Origin: Aliiroseovarius sp. F20344 | GTDB lineage: Bacteria; Pseudomonadota; Alphaproteobacteria; Rhodobacterales; Rhodobacteraceae | Direction: 5' to 3' | Assembly: GCF_023016155.1 (NCBI RefSeq) | Contig: NZ_JALKBG010000008.1 | Coordinates: 126,501-190,500 of the forward strand | Length of the DNA: 64,000 nucleotides | In this document: piece after piece, positions 1 through 9,398 of the stretch | Position numbering within the stretch: position 1 is the first letter of the stretch | How the letters are laid out: each line of letters opens with the position of its first letter | Translations under genes and position numbers: made by a program | The notes under the pieces: model-generated | Seen by the model: only the letters and a program-made list of their open reading frames with translations | The model's database searches: none | What the model was told of the DNA's origin: nothing

Positions 1-394
1 CAGGACGCGCCGCTTTACGGGCGGTTTGAATGTCTACGGGCATCAACAACGCCAGCGCAGCCACGTTGTTCATGAAGGCAGATAGGACACCACCAATGGC
101 CCCCATCAGTGCGATGTGCGACCCAAGGGATCGCGATGCATCGACAAGGGTTCGGGTGATCAAGAACACGGCGCCTGACCGGACCAAACCAGCCGAAACG
201 ACCAGCACCAGCGCCACGACCAGCGTGGCTGGGTGCCCGAAGCCAGAAAAGGCCTCTTTTATGGGCACAACGCCCAGTACCACCCCCAACATAAGGGCAG
301 AAAAGGCAACGATGTCATAGCGGAAGCGGCCCCAAAGAAGCAGCCCAAAAACCGCACCGAAAAGCGAAAAAAGAATGATTTGATCTGTCGTCAT
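1..394 (-). CDS. SLC13/ArsB-type ion transporter, N-terminal part (gene runs off the window)
   Basis: This frame begins at the ATG ending at 394 and stays open to base 1, giving 131 visible residues. It opens MTTDQIILFSLFGAVFG and shows about four hydrophobic segments, including a glycine-rich stretch and an N-N-V-A-A motif (FMNNVAALALLMP). That arrangement is typical of the divalent anion:Na+ symporter/arsenite-permease superfamily, in which a TrkA-C pair often follows. The substrate cannot be told from this fragment. It is the first gene of a leftward unit, with the LysE-type gene 31 bases upstream on the same strand. Confidence 0.65.
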   Translation of the reverse strand, partial: MTTDQIILFSLFGAVFGLLLWGRFRYDIVAFSALMLGVVLGVVPIKEAFSGFGHPATLVVALVLVVSAGLVRSGAVFLITRTLVDASRSLGSHIALMGAIGGVLSAFMNNVAALALLMPVDIQTARKAARP

Positions 395-425
395 ACCCAA
401 GGCTTACCGCGAAGGGCAGGGCGCG

Positions 426-1019
426 TCACCCGTAGATTACGGGGAAAAGTGTGGCAATCAGCAGCAGAGCCATGGTGACGTTAAAGGCTTTAAGCCGCGT
501 TGGGTTCGTAAGGATCACGCGGATTTTCTGACCTAGTACGGTCCATGTGGAGACGGATGGAAGGTTCACAGCTCCGAAAATTACGGCCACCAAAATCACA
601 GCCCCCATATCGCGCGTTGGTGCGTAGACGCTGATCGCAGTCAGGGCCATCGCCCAAGCTTTTGGGTTTACCCATTGAAAAGCCGCCGCTTGCAAAAACG
701 TCATCGGCGTTCCGCCAGCCTTGCCAGTTCCGGGTTCACTTGCGCGCGCAATTTTCCACGCTAGCCACAAAAGGTAGATCACACTTCCGGTTTTCAGGAT
801 CGTGTAGCTGATGGGGTATAGGTCAAAGAGCTGCATAAGCCCGGCACCCACCAAAACCACCATGAACACAAATCCCCCGGCCACGCCCAGCATATGTGGG
901 ATCGTGCGTTGGAAACCGAAATTCGCCCCCGAGGCCATAAGCATCAAGTTGTTCGGTCCCGGCGTGATGGACGACACAAAGGCGAATGCGACAAGCGCAA
1001 GAAGAAGATCATAAGACAT
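426..1019 (-). CDS. LysE/RhtB-family amino acid exporter
   Basis: A 197-residue inner-membrane protein that starts MSYDLLLALVAFAFVSSITPGPNN. The S-x-T-P-G-P-N-N motif near residue 20 is the hallmark of the LysE/RhtB efflux family, and the length matches. Six hydrophobic segments are visible, with an F-Q-W-V-N-P-K-A-W motif in the middle. The open frame extends upstream to 1577, but homology begins at the ATG ending at 1019. The gene diverges from an Lrp/AsnC regulator whose start is 72 bases away, a common arrangement in which the regulator controls the exporter. The exported amino acid is unknown. Confidence 0.88.
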   Translation of the reverse strand: MSYDLLLALVAFAFVSSITPGPNNLMLMASGANFGFQRTIPHMLGVAGGFVFMVVLVGAGLMQLFDLYPISYTILKTGSVIYLLWLAWKIARASEPGTGKAGGTPMTFLQAAAFQWVNPKAWAMALTAISVYAPTRDMGAVILVAVIFGAVNLPSVSTWTVLGQKIRVILTNPTRLKAFNVTMALLLIATLFPVIYG

Positions 1020-1091
1020 ATGAGGATTATTGCCGTATACGGGCGCTTTGTGATTGCAAAATTGTGTAATATCGCGCTTATTCTGCAATCT

Positions 1092-1544
1092 ATGCGGATA
1101 AAAGATAAAATAGATCAGCAAATATTGCGCGAGCTGTCGGCGGATGGTCGCCTGCCCAATACGGAATTGGCCGATCGTGTGGGGTTGTCCCCCTCGGCCT
1201 GTCTGCGCCGAGTGCAGCAACTTGAGCGGCAGGGCGTTATCGCGGGCTATCGGGCTGTGCTTGATCCAGTGGCGATGGGAGTGGGGTTCGTGGCTTATGT
1301 GACGGTCGGGCTGAATGACCACACCAAAGCGGCTCAGGAAGGCTTTGAAAAGGCCGTGGCGCGTTATGATGAGGTGCGCGAGTGTCACAACATCACCGGC
1401 ACCGTGGAGTATTTGCTGCGGGTCGAGGCAGCAGACCTGATTGCTTATAAACGTTTCCACACCGATAAGCTGGGAACATTGCCGCAGGTGCATCAGATTG
1501 TGACCCATGTGGTGATGGGATCCCCGAAGGATGATCGCGCATGA
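1092..1544 (+). CDS. Lrp/AsnC-family transcriptional regulator
   Basis: A 150-residue protein with an N-terminal winged helix-turn-helix (about residues 5-60, including LADRVGLSPSACLRRVQQLE) followed by a C-terminal RAM/AsnC ligand-binding domain. These regulators usually sense amino acids and act as octamers or dimers. I take ATG 1092 because the homology begins there (MRIKDKIDQQILRELSADGR). An in-frame ATG at 1020 would add 24 residues of unrelated sequence. Its divergence from the LysE-family exporter at 426-1019 suggests it controls that gene. No operator could be defined by eye. Confidence 0.88.
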   Translation: MRIKDKIDQQILRELSADGRLPNTELADRVGLSPSACLRRVQQLERQGVIAGYRAVLDPVAMGVGFVAYVTVGLNDHTKAAQEGFEKAVARYDEVRECHNITGTVEYLLRVEAADLIAYKRFHTDKLGTLPQVHQIVTHVVMGSPKDDRA

Positions 1545-1653
1545 AAATCCTCTGCGAACTGTGCTAAACCCAACCAATCCAGCAAGGCCCCTTGCCCCTT
1601 GTTGGCCGCTTGGGCTATTGAACCCCGAATGAATGATTTAGTCGGAGGGCGCC

Positions 1654-2394
1654 ATGGCTGGCCACTCAAAATGGGCAAACATCCAACACCGCAAGGGTCG
1701 TCAGGATAAACTGCGCTCGAAACTGTTTTCGAAACTCGCCAAAGAGATCACTGTGGCTGCCAAAATGGGCGACCCGGATCCCGACAAGAACCCGCGTTTG
1801 CGTCTGGCCGTGAAAGAGGCCAAGTCGCAGTCGGTCCCCAAGGATGTGATCGAACGCGCGATTAAGAAATCGCAAGGTGGCGACGCCGAGAACTATGACG
1901 AAATCCGCTATGAAGGTTACGGCCCCAATGGTGTTGCCGTCATCGTCGAGACCATGACCGACAACAAAAACCGCACCGCATCGACCGTGCGCTCGACCTT
2001 TACGAAGAACGGCGGGAACCTGGGCGAAACCGGTTCCGTTGGTTTCATGTTCGACCGTAAGGGCGAAGTGATCTACCCTGCCGAAGCAGGCGATGCAGAT
2101 ACTGTAATGGAAGCCGCGATCGAAGCTGGCGCCGAGGATTGCGAAAGCGACGAGGGCGGCCATCGTATCGTTTGCGCCGACACAGATTTGAACGAAGTAT
2201 CCACCGCATTGGAAGCCGCGTTGGGCGAGTCGGAATCGACCAAGCTGATCTGGCAGCCAAATATCACCACCGAGCTGGATCTTGAGAACATGCAAAAGCT
2301 GATGAAGCTTGTGGATGCGCTTGAGGATGATGATGACGTGCAGCGCGTCACCACCAATTTTGAAGCTTCGGACGAAGTGATGGAGCAGCTTTAA
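1654..2394 (+). CDS. YebC/PmpR-family DNA-binding regulatory protein
   Basis: A 246-residue cytoplasmic protein beginning [18 protein letters not shown], the signature of the YebC/TACO1 family. Full length matches the family. Members are described both as transcriptional regulators and as translation factors helping ribosomes through proline-rich stretches, and the sequence does not decide between the two roles. A good Shine-Dalgarno sequence (GGAGG) sits 5 bases before ATG 1654. In many alphaproteobacteria the gene is near ruvC, but here its neighbours are a regulator and a permease. A strong hairpin terminator follows at 2420. Confidence 0.93.
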   Translation: MAGHSKWANIQHRKGRQDKLRSKLFSKLAKEITVAAKMGDPDPDKNPRLRLAVKEAKSQSVPKDVIERAIKKSQGGDAENYDEIRYEGYGPNGVAVIVETMTDNKNRTASTVRSTFTKNGGNLGETGSVGFMFDRKGEVIYPAEAGDADTVMEAAIEAGAEDCESDEGGHRIVCADTDLNEVSTALEAALGESESTKLIWQPNITTELDLENMQKLMKLVDALEDDDDVQRVTTNFEASDEVMEQL

Positions 2395-2419
2395 GCCGCA
2401 CCCCATCTGGTTAAAGAAA

Positions 2420-2455
2420 GACCCCGGTTCGTGGAAACGCGCCGGGGTCTCTTGT
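2420..2455 (+). terminator. Rho-independent terminator after the YebC gene
   Basis: A perfect 8-bp stem, GACCCCGG (2420-2427) with CCGGGGTC (2442-2449), is followed by a T-rich run (TCTTGTTTT). It lies 25 bases after the stop codon and separates the YebC gene from the EamA permease. Confidence 0.85.
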
Positions 2456-2471
2456 TTTCGATCTCTATCCG

Positions 2472-3395
2472 GTGTCATGTCGCCGGATGAACGAAAGCGT
2501 TTCCTCTGATCAGCGGCCTATGCATGGCATCCTTTGGATGCTGGCGGCAGGTCTGTTTTTTGTGATGATGAATGCGCTGGTGAAATATGTAGGGCAAGAG
2601 CTGCCCTCATCCCAAGCGGCCTTTCTGCGCTATGTCTTCGGCCTTGTTTTTGTGCTTCCAGCTATCGGGCAGCTTACCAAGATCAAATTCCCCAAACGGG
2701 TGTGGCAACTGTTTGTGCTACGCGGGGTGGTCCACACGGGCGCGGTACTTTGTTGGTTCTACGCCATGACCCAGATCACCGTGGCCGAGGTCGTGGCGAT
2801 GAACTATCTGACCCCAATCTACGTCATGCTTGGGGCGGCCGTGTTTCTGGGGGAAAGCTTTTCAACCCGACGGATGCTGGCCGTTGCCGCCGCGTTCCTT
2901 GGCGTGCTGATCATCCTAAGACCGGGGCTGCGTGAGCTTGGGGGCGGTCATATCTCGATGGTGTTCACGGCGATTTTTCTGGGGGTTTCCTATCTGATCG
3001 CGAAACGTCTGGCGCAGGATGCGACTGCGGGCGTGGTGGTGGCCATGATGTCGCTTACTGTGACGATCGGGCTGGTGCCAGCAGCCTACATGGCCTGGGT
3101 GCCCCCTACATTAGTGCAGATGGCGTGGTTGGCTGTCGTGGCGTTCTTTGCCACCGCTGGCCATTATTCCATGTCGCGTGCCTTTGCTGAGGCGCCCGTA
3201 TCGGTCACTCAGCCCGTGACTTTCGTGCAAATCATCTGGGCGGCCGCCACGGGCGCGATTTTCTTCGCAGAACCGGTGGATTTCTGGGTGGTTGTCGGCG
3301 CGGGTGTGATCATGGCGGCCGTCACCTATATTACGTGGCGCGAGACTATTCTGAAGCGCCGCGTGACGCCGAACCCGAACGAGCCGAAGAGCTGA
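2472..3395 (+). CDS. DMT superfamily (EamA) permease
   Basis: A membrane protein of up to 307 residues with about ten hydrophobic segments arranged as two EamA repeats (about residues 18-145 and 160-295). The family exports or imports small metabolites, and the substrate is not predictable. The frame can start at GTG 2472, ATG 2487 or ATG 2521. The hydrophobic region begins at MHGILWMLAAG (2521), and no strong ribosome-binding site separates the candidates, so the start is uncertain. It stands alone between the YebC terminator and the convergent lipoprotein gene. Confidence 0.85.
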   Translation: MSCRRMNESVSSDQRPMHGILWMLAAGLFFVMMNALVKYVGQELPSSQAAFLRYVFGLVFVLPAIGQLTKIKFPKRVWQLFVLRGVVHTGAVLCWFYAMTQITVAEVVAMNYLTPIYVMLGAAVFLGESFSTRRMLAVAAAFLGVLIILRPGLRELGGGHISMVFTAIFLGVSYLIAKRLAQDATAGVVVAMMSLTVTIGLVPAAYMAWVPPTLVQMAWLAVVAFFATAGHYSMSRAFAEAPVSVTQPVTFVQIIWAAATGAIFFAEPVDFWVVVGAGVIMAAVTYITWRETILKRRVTPNPNEPKS

Positions 3396-3413
3396 GTTAT
3401 TTCCGTGAAAGCG

Positions 3414-4130
3414 TTAGCACACCACGATAATTTCGACTGCTTCAACTTCGACGCCACGTGCCCGCAACGTATCGAGGATCGCTTTCTGATCATCGGCCAG
3501 GTTTTCCATATCGAACGTTATGCGTTTCAAGTTGCGCATGCTCAAAAGCGGAGAGAGATCTTCAATTTCAAGGAAACTCATTTCCAGCTCTTCAATGGAC
3601 TTGTTGCCTTTCAGCGGAGACAGATCATCAACATCCGAGCGTTCAATATCGAGGCGTTTCAGTCGCGGTAGATTACGCACAAGCGTCAGATCCTTGAAGG
3701 CAGATTGACCAATGGCGAGCTCTTCGAGGTTTTTGAGTTTCCGAATGGGCGTGTAGTCTGTGACATCCAGATCCTGTACGTGAAGGAGCTTCAGATTTGG
3801 AAAATTATGAAGTGCGGTCAAGTCGGTCACATTGCTGGCCCCAATGTGCAGTTCCGAATACTGCGCATTCCCCTCCAGCACCGAAAGATCAGAGAAATCG
3901 GTGTAGCTGACCATCAGGGCGCGCACATGAGGCAAATCTTTGACGACATTATAGTCCGGCAGTCGTGCTCCGTCCAAATCAAGGCGTTGGCATTCGGACG
4001 CGATGCATTGGGCTAAAATGGCTTGCCCGCGTTCTTCCCGGCTTTGTGTCGTGCCGCCAGATGTGGTGTTGCAGGCTGAAAGGGCAAAAGACACAGCCAG
4101 AGCTGCAACGGGGATGAAAGTAATTCGCAT
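3414..4130 (-). CDS. Leucine-rich-repeat lipoprotein, function unknown
   Basis: A 238-residue protein with a lipoprotein signal peptide (MRITFIPVAALAVSFALSAC, lipobox LSAC, lipidated Cys at 20). Residues about 80-215 form six or so short repeats of the pattern L-x-x-L-x-x-L-x-I-x-x-S/T-x-(V/F)-x-D-L, as in internalin-type leucine-rich repeats (for example LPRLKRLDIERSDVDDLSPL). It is probably anchored facing the periplasm, and the solenoid would be a binding surface. No enzymatic domain is visible. The gene is single, converging with the EamA permease and downstream of the binding-protein gene on the same strand. Confidence 0.75.
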   Translation of the reverse strand: MRITFIPVAALAVSFALSACNTTSGGTTQSREERGQAILAQCIASECQRLDLDGARLPDYNVVKDLPHVRALMVSYTDFSDLSVLEGNAQYSELHIGASNVTDLTALHNFPNLKLLHVQDLDVTDYTPIRKLKNLEELAIGQSAFKDLTLVRNLPRLKRLDIERSDVDDLSPLKGNKSIEELEMSFLEIEDLSPLLSMRNLKRITFDMENLADDQKAILDTLRARGVEVEAVEIIVVC

Positions 4131-4182
4131 AATAGAACCTTAAAATAAGCAAGATGGGCGGCATTTCTGCCGCCCAACAGGA

Positions 4183-5652
4183 TTACTCAGACCAGCTTAC
4201 CCCAGTCAAATCATTCGCCTGTGTGGGCGCGTTTTCCCACAAGCCGTTGATCTTGGCATTCGCCACACCGGTTTTCGCCAGCTGGAACAGATACCCGTTC
4301 ACATAATCGTCCGCGATGATCTGTTGGGCCTGTTTGTTCAGGTCCGACCGCATGGCGGGGTCTGATGTGACCGACAGTTTCTCGATCAACGCTTGGAAAT
4401 CGGCGTTGTCATACTGGAAATAGTATTCCGGACGGGCATAGATGTTGATGTCCGCAGGTTCCGTATGACTGACGATGGTCAGGTCGAAATCCTTGCCTTT
4501 GAATACTTGTTCGATCCACTGCGCCCATTCGAGGTTCGAAATCTCGGTGTTGATCCCAACCTCGCGCAGTTGGGCGGCTATGATCTCGCCTCCGCGACGG
4601 GCATAGGCGGGCGGGGGCAGCATAAGACGCAGGGTCAGATCGGTCGCGCCAGCCTCAGCAAGAAGGGATTTCGACATCTCTGGGTCAAAGGCCGAGTTTC
4701 CGGTTAAATCAACATAGTCCGGATTATGCGGCGCAAAGTGAGTGCCGATGGGCGTGCCATAACCATGCATGGCTCCGTCGATGATGTCCTGACGATTGAT
4801 CGCATGGGCAATGGCCTTACGCACCCGAACATCGGCCAGCGGGCCGGACTTGTTATTGGTCGACAGGATCGTCTCGCCCTCGGTCGAGCCAACGATCACG
4901 TTAAAGCGCGGATCGGCTTCAAACTGGCCCAGCGTTTCTGGCGCGGGGAAGTTTGGGAACGCGTCTACATCACCCGCCATCATGGCCGCAAAGGCCGCGT
5001 TCGGGTCCGATATGAACTTGAACGTCGCGTTGGCAAGTGCAGGTGCGTCGCCCCAATAGGCGTCATTGCGCGCGATGGTCACATGGTCGCCTTTAGCCCA
5101 TTCAACGAAGCTAAAGGGGCCTGTTCCAACGGGGTTGGTCGCTGCGTTTTCGACGCTTTCAGACGCTACAATCACCGCATCCCCCCAAGCCATATTGAAG
5201 GGGAAGTTGCCATTGGGCGTGGTCAGCTTCACCTGCACCGATGTCGGGTTAACGGCTGTTACGCTTTCGATGTCCTTGAACAGGGCTTTCTGCGCATTGG
5301 TCGAGTCTTCTGCTCGCGCGCGATCAAGCGAAAACACGACGTCCTCGGCATCAAAACTCGTTCCGTCGTGGAAGGTGACCCCTTCACGAAGGGCGAACGT
5401 GTAGGACAACCCGTCTTCGCTGACCTCCCAGCTGCTTGCCAAAGCGGGCAACACTGCGCCATCGGGGCCGAACCGCGTCAGGCCTTCATAGATATTTGCA
5501 TAGACAACTTCATCGATGGCCGCTGCAGCCCCTGCTGTTGGGTCAAGGTTTGGCGGTTCAAGCACCATTCCCAGCGTGATCGCGTCATTTCCAGCCAGCG
5601 CAGTCGTTGCCATCAGCGCCCAAGCGCTTGCAGTAAGTTTAAGGTTGGTCAT
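4183..5652 (-). CDS. ABC transporter substrate-binding protein, peptide/nickel type (SBP_bac_5)
   Basis: A 489-residue periplasmic protein with a Sec signal peptide (MTNLKLTASAWALMATTALAG) and the family 5 extracellular solute-binding fold: LEPPNLDPTAGAAAAIDEVVY near the mature N-terminus, ESVTAVNPTSVQVKL and VRVRKAIAHAINRQ later. The family binds oligopeptides, glutathione or nickel, and the ligand is not evident here. ATG ending at 5652 is chosen for its strong AAGGAGG site and signal peptide over the longer frame to 5691. No permease or ATPase genes sit on either side, so it is an orphan or is served by a transporter elsewhere. Confidence 0.87.
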   Translation of the reverse strand: MTNLKLTASAWALMATTALAGNDAITLGMVLEPPNLDPTAGAAAAIDEVVYANIYEGLTRFGPDGAVLPALASSWEVSEDGLSYTFALREGVTFHDGTSFDAEDVVFSLDRARAEDSTNAQKALFKDIESVTAVNPTSVQVKLTTPNGNFPFNMAWGDAVIVASESVENAATNPVGTGPFSFVEWAKGDHVTIARNDAYWGDAPALANATFKFISDPNAAFAAMMAGDVDAFPNFPAPETLGQFEADPRFNVIVGSTEGETILSTNNKSGPLADVRVRKAIAHAINRQDIIDGAMHGYGTPIGTHFAPHNPDYVDLTGNSAFDPEMSKSLLAEAGATDLTLRLMLPPPAYARRGGEIIAAQLREVGINTEISNLEWAQWIEQVFKGKDFDLTIVSHTEPADINIYARPEYYFQYDNADFQALIEKLSVTSDPAMRSDLNKQAQQIIADDYVNGYLFQLAKTGVANAKINGLWENAPTQANDLTGVSWSE

Positions 5653-5806
5653 CGTGGTCCTCCTTGTCCCGTTTCGCGGGATATGCCCCATGAAACGCGG
5701 GAAATTCCCTTAAGGCAAGGAAAGAACGTTTCGTCATCTCCCCTTTGATTTTCTGCGTCGCAGCATTATATTGCCGAGAAGCGAAGTGGATCAGGGAGGG
5801 GAAACC

Positions 5807-6634
5807 ATGAGCGCCTCGGCCAAAGTAACAGCACCGACGCCGTCGGATATTCGTAGTCGTAAAGGGGACACGCCACTGGTGGTGCTGACCGCCTATGCCA
5901 CACCCACAGCCCAGATGATGGACGCGCATTGCGACATGGTTCTTGTGGGTGACAGCGTTGGGATGGTGGTGCATGGCCTGCCTGATACGCTGGGCGTGAC
6001 GATGGATATGATGTGCCTGCATGGGGCTGCCGTTAAACGGGGGCTGAAGCAATCCATGATGATCGTGGATATGCCCTTCGGGTCCTATGAGGAAAGCCCA
6101 GAGCAAGCCTTTCGCAACGCCGCCCGCTTGATGCGCGAAACTGGGGCAGCCGCGGTCAAGCTGGAAGGCGGCGTGTCGATGGAAGAAACCATCCGCTTCC
6201 TGACCAGCCGTTCGATCCCTGTCATGGCCCATGTGGGTCTGACGCCGCAGGCGATCAACACGCTTGGTGGATATAAAGTTCAGGGTCGGGGTGAAGACCG
6301 CGCCCGTGTGATGGCGGATGCCAGAGCGGTCGAGGCTGCTGGCGCATTCTCGGTCGTGCTTGAGAAAGTTCCGGAAAGCCTTGCGAACGAAATCACCGAA
6401 GCCGTGTCGATCCCCACGATTGGCATCGGTGCCTCAGCGCAATGTGATGGGCAGGTATTAGTTGTGGATGACATGCTGGGCTTGTTCACAGCGTTCAAGC
6501 CGAAGTTTGCCAAGCGATACGCAACCCTGGGTGAAGTCGGCGAAAAAGCCATTGCCAAATACGCCGATGAGGTGCGAAACCGCAGTTTCCCGGCGCCCGA
6601 GCACGTCTTTGCAGATGAGGTCAAAAAGAAATGA
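5807..6634 (+). CDS. panB: 3-methyl-2-oxobutanoate hydroxymethyltransferase
   Basis: PanB transfers a hydroxymethyl group from methylene-tetrahydrofolate to 2-oxoisovalerate to make ketopantoate, the first committed step of pantothenate and CoA synthesis. The 275-residue protein carries the family motifs [32 protein letters not shown] and [12 protein letters not shown] 5807 follows a GGGAGGGG site and is preferred to the in-frame start at 5771. The stop overlaps the panC start (ATGA at 6631-6634), indicating translational coupling. Confidence 0.95.
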   Translation: MSASAKVTAPTPSDIRSRKGDTPLVVLTAYATPTAQMMDAHCDMVLVGDSVGMVVHGLPDTLGVTMDMMCLHGAAVKRGLKQSMMIVDMPFGSYEESPEQAFRNAARLMRETGAAAVKLEGGVSMEETIRFLTSRSIPVMAHVGLTPQAINTLGGYKVQGRGEDRARVMADARAVEAAGAFSVVLEKVPESLANEITEAVSIPTIGIGASAQCDGQVLVVDDMLGLFTAFKPKFAKRYATLGEVGEKAIAKYADEVRNRSFPAPEHVFADEVKKK

Positions 6635-7467
6635 AGATCATCCGTTCCAAGGACGAGCTGCGCACCCTGCGCCGCAGTTGGATTTTCAAAGGCGAACGTG
6701 TCGCCGTAGTGCCCACGATGGGCGCGTTGCATGCTGGCCATCTGTCTTTGGTGGAAGAGGCGAAGAAGCAAGCGGACCGTGTTATCGTCACGATTTTCGT
6801 GAACCCCAAACAATTCAACAATCCGGATGATCTGGATAGCTATCCCCGGACAGAGGAAGACGACGCAGAGAAGCTGGCACCCTATGGTGTGGATGCTCTG
6901 TATGCACCGACGCCTGACCAGATTTACCCCGAGGGGTTCGCGACCAATGTGCGTGTGTCTGGCCTGACCGAAGATTTGGAAGGCGCACATCGTCCCGGCC
7001 ATTTCGATGGGGTCGCAACCGTGGTGTCGAAGCTGTTTTTGCAGTCCCGCGCGGATGTGGCCTGTTTTGGTCAGAAAGACTATCAGCAGATGCTATTGGT
7101 TCGTCGCCTGTCCAAAGATTTGGACATCGAGACCGAAGTGATTGGCTGCCCCACAATCCGTGAGGATGATGGATTGGCGATGTCCTCGCGCAATGTGCGC
7201 CTTAGCCAAGAAGAGCGGGCCATTGCGCCGGCATTAAAGGCCGAAATGGACCGCGCCGCAGTCGCTATTCGCCGGGGTGCTGAACCACGCGTGGTACTGG
7301 ACAGTGCCAAAGCTCAAATCGAGCATGCTGGGTATCATTCGGTCGAGTATCTGGAATTGCGTGATGCAGAGACGCTAGAGCCGGTGAAAGACCTGTCCCG
7401 CCCCGCACGTCTTCTGGCCGCTGCCATGCTTGGAGACGTGCGTCTGATCGACAACATCGAAGTTTAG
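6631..7467 (+). CDS. panC: Pantoate--beta-alanine ligase (pantothenate synthetase)
   Basis: PanC joins pantoate and beta-alanine with ATP to give pantothenate. The 278-residue length is standard. The nucleotidyl-transferase HIGH-like motif appears as HAGH in [14 protein letters not shown] (about residues 28-41), and the pantoate site and KMSKS-like loop appear as GQKDYQQ and SSRNVRLS. It overlaps panB by 4 bases, and its stop is one base from the convergent DUF3052 gene. Confidence 0.95.
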   Translation: MKIIRSKDELRTLRRSWIFKGERVAVVPTMGALHAGHLSLVEEAKKQADRVIVTIFVNPKQFNNPDDLDSYPRTEEDDAEKLAPYGVDALYAPTPDQIYPEGFATNVRVSGLTEDLEGAHRPGHFDGVATVVSKLFLQSRADVACFGQKDYQQMLLVRRLSKDLDIETEVIGCPTIREDDGLAMSSRNVRLSQEERAIAPALKAEMDRAAVAIRRGAEPRVVLDSAKAQIEHAGYHSVEYLELRDAETLEPVKDLSRPARLLAAAMLGDVRLIDNIEV

Positions 7468-7468
7468 G

Positions 7469-7900
7469 TCAGCCCTGTCCGTGATCAGCGCGATGTTCTT
7501 TGCGGATCACCAGTTTTAGGCCGGACCAGATTTCGTCTACGGCACACACCTTCACGTCGACCAAAGTGGTCTTCAGGGCCGCGTTGCGGATGACGCCCTC
7601 GGTCATGTCTGTCGGGACTTTTGATGCTTTCTTGGGCCAAGAGATCCAGATCATGCCGTCCATATCGAGCGCGGCGAGAAGCTGGGGCATGGCGGCTTCG
7701 AAAGCAGCGCGGTCATAGGTGAACATTTGGATCACATCATATGGACCGGTTAAGGCGTCAGGTGACGTGTCATCAACGGCAACGAATGCGCAGCTGGTAG
7801 TAAGATAATCATGCGCGGCGGGACGATTGATCCAAGCCACACGCTGCCCGTCCTTCAGGCCAAGTTTCTTTTCAAGTGGGGTGCCGGAATAGCCTGTCAT
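7469..7900 (-). CDS. DUF3052 family protein
   Basis: A 143-residue soluble protein beginning MTGYSGTPLEKKLGLKDGQR. The G-Y-S-G-T-P-L-x-K-K-L-G-I/L motif and the downstream methyltransferase-like DMDGMIWISWPKKAS segment are typical of DUF3052. Its function is not established. The start at 7900 overlaps the stop of the ZIP-like gene (ATGA, 7897-7900), making it the last gene of the sdhCDAB-led operon. The longer frame to 8047 is a shadow of the ZIP-like gene. Confidence 0.85.
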   Translation of the reverse strand: MTGYSGTPLEKKLGLKDGQRVAWINRPAAHDYLTTSCAFVAVDDTSPDALTGPYDVIQMFTYDRAAFEAAMPQLLAALDMDGMIWISWPKKASKVPTDMTEGVIRNAALKTTLVDVKVCAVDEIWSGLKLVIRKEHRADHGQG

Positions 7901-8610
7901 GTCGTCAGGATATGTCCTGCCAATCCCAACGCAAAGCCAAGAATGGCCCACAGCGGAGGTGTCCAGCTTCGTTCGATAGGCAGTTCCGGCGCAATGTCCT
8001 GAAACATGAGGTACAGGATGCCGCCTGCAGAAAACAGCATCAGCCACCCAAGGATAGCGGGCGCAGTGGAAAGCATCGTCATGCCGATCACAGCCGCAAT
8101 CGGTCCCAGCGGGACGAGCAACGCGAAAAGGGCCAGTCGCTTGCCGCGTGGCATTTGACTGCCAACTTCCAATTCTCTGTCCGCGTTGAACCCTTCGGGC
8201 AGGTTTTGTGCGCCGATCAATGCTGCCAACAGCAGTGCGAGCTGAGGTTCCGCCGTTATCACAGCCCCCAGTGCGATGGTTTCAGGGATGAAGTCCATCA
8301 ACATGGCCATGAATTGCGCGCGTGAACCACCTGTCCGTGACATGGCGATGTCAACGATCAGGGCAGCGAGAGCACCCATTAGTAACGGCGCAAGTGCAAA
8401 CAAGCCGGAAACACGACCAAGCCCTTCAGGGATAAGAACAAGCGCAACGGCAGAAAGCAGTGCGCCTGCACCAAACGCCATGATCCAGTGATTGGCCTGG
8501 TCACGAAGTTTGCCGGGAAACAGCCTGTCGAACCGGGCAAGCCAAGCTCCAAAAGGAATGGCCGCCCCGGCAAGGGCGGCCATTAGAATTGCATCGCTAA
8601 GGCCCTGCAT
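7897..8610 (-). CDS. ZIP-family-like membrane protein
   Basis: A 237-residue protein with about seven hydrophobic segments and ZIP (zinc/iron permease) features, including the paired motifs FIPETIALGAV and AQNLPEGFNADR. The usual H-N-x-P-E-G metal motif reads Q-N-L-P-E-G here, and the first has no histidine before P-E, so metal transport is uncertain. ATG at 8610 overlaps the sdhB stop (TGATG), and the end overlaps the DUF3052 start by 4 bases, so it is co-translated with succinate dehydrogenase. A GTG at 8613 is also possible. Confidence 0.75.
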   Translation of the reverse strand: MQGLSDAILMAALAGAAIPFGAWLARFDRLFPGKLRDQANHWIMAFGAGALLSAVALVLIPEGLGRVSGLFALAPLLMGALAALIVDIAMSRTGGSRAQFMAMLMDFIPETIALGAVITAEPQLALLLAALIGAQNLPEGFNADRELEVGSQMPRGKRLALFALLVPLGPIAAVIGMTMLSTAPAILGWLMLFSAGGILYLMFQDIAPELPIERSWTPPLWAILGFALGLAGHILTT

Positions 8611-9386
8611 CACAGGTGACGTTCGACCATCATTTTCTTGATCGAAGCGATTGCCTTGGCCGGGTTCAGGCCTTTCGGGCAGGTTTTTGAGCAGTTCATG
8701 ATCGTGTGGCAGCGATACAGCTTGAAGGGGTCCTCAAGCTCGTCAAGACGCTCGCCAGTGGCTTCGTCGCGGCTGTCGATGATCCAGCGATAGGCGTGCA
8801 GCAGTGCGGCTGGCCCAAGGTATTTGTCGCCATTCCACCAGTAGCTCGGACAGGATGTCGAGCAGCTGGCGCACATGACGCATTCATAAAGACCATCAAG
8901 TTTCTTGCGATCCTCAATCGACTGCTTCCACTCTTTCGCGGGGCGGTTGGTCTTGGTCTCAAGCCACGGCATGATGGATGCGTGCTGTGCGTAGAAATGC
9001 GTCAGATCGGGGATCAGATCTTTCACTACTGGCATGTGCGGCAGCGGATAGATTTTCACGTCGCCCTTGATCTCGTCCATCCCGTAAATACAGGCCAGCG
9101 TGTTGATCCCGTCGATGTTCATCGCACAGGAACCACAGATGCCTTCGCGGCAGGACCGGCGGAAGGTTAGGGTCGGATCAATCTCATTCTTGATTTTGAT
9201 CAGCGCATCCAGAACCATCGGCCCGCAGGCGTCCATGTCTAGGAAGTAGGTGTCGACCCGTGGGTTTTCACCATCGTCCGGGTTCCAGCGATAAATCTGG
9301 AACTTGCGAACATTCGAGCCTTCGGGCTTTGGCCATGTTTTGCCGACACGAACGGTCGAGTTCTTAGGGAGCTTGAATTGTACCAT
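8610..9386 (-). CDS. sdhB: Succinate dehydrogenase iron-sulfur subunit
   Basis: The 258-residue electron-transfer subunit of complex II. The N-terminal 2Fe-2S domain has C-R-E-G-I-C-G-S-C (about residues 79-87). The C-terminal domain has [16 protein letters not shown] and [17 protein letters not shown] for the 4Fe-4S and 3Fe-4S clusters. It passes electrons from the SdhA flavin to ubiquinone at the inner membrane. The gene lies 12 bases after sdhA with a GGAGA site before the ATG, and its stop overlaps the start of the ZIP-like gene. Confidence 0.97.
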   Translation of the reverse strand: MVQFKLPKNSTVRVGKTWPKPEGSNVRKFQIYRWNPDDGENPRVDTYFLDMDACGPMVLDALIKIKNEIDPTLTFRRSCREGICGSCAMNIDGINTLACIYGMDEIKGDVKIYPLPHMPVVKDLIPDLTHFYAQHASIMPWLETKTNRPAKEWKQSIEDRKKLDGLYECVMCASCSTSCPSYWWNGDKYLGPAALLHAYRWIIDSRDEATGERLDELEDPFKLYRCHTIMNCSKTCPKGLNPAKAIASIKKMMVERHL

Positions 9387-9398
9387 CTTCTCGTCTCC

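Noticed and set aside
4726-5748. A 340-codon + strand frame opposite the binding-protein gene
   Set aside because: It is a shadow frame. The leftward gene has a signal peptide, a ribosome-binding site and family motifs.
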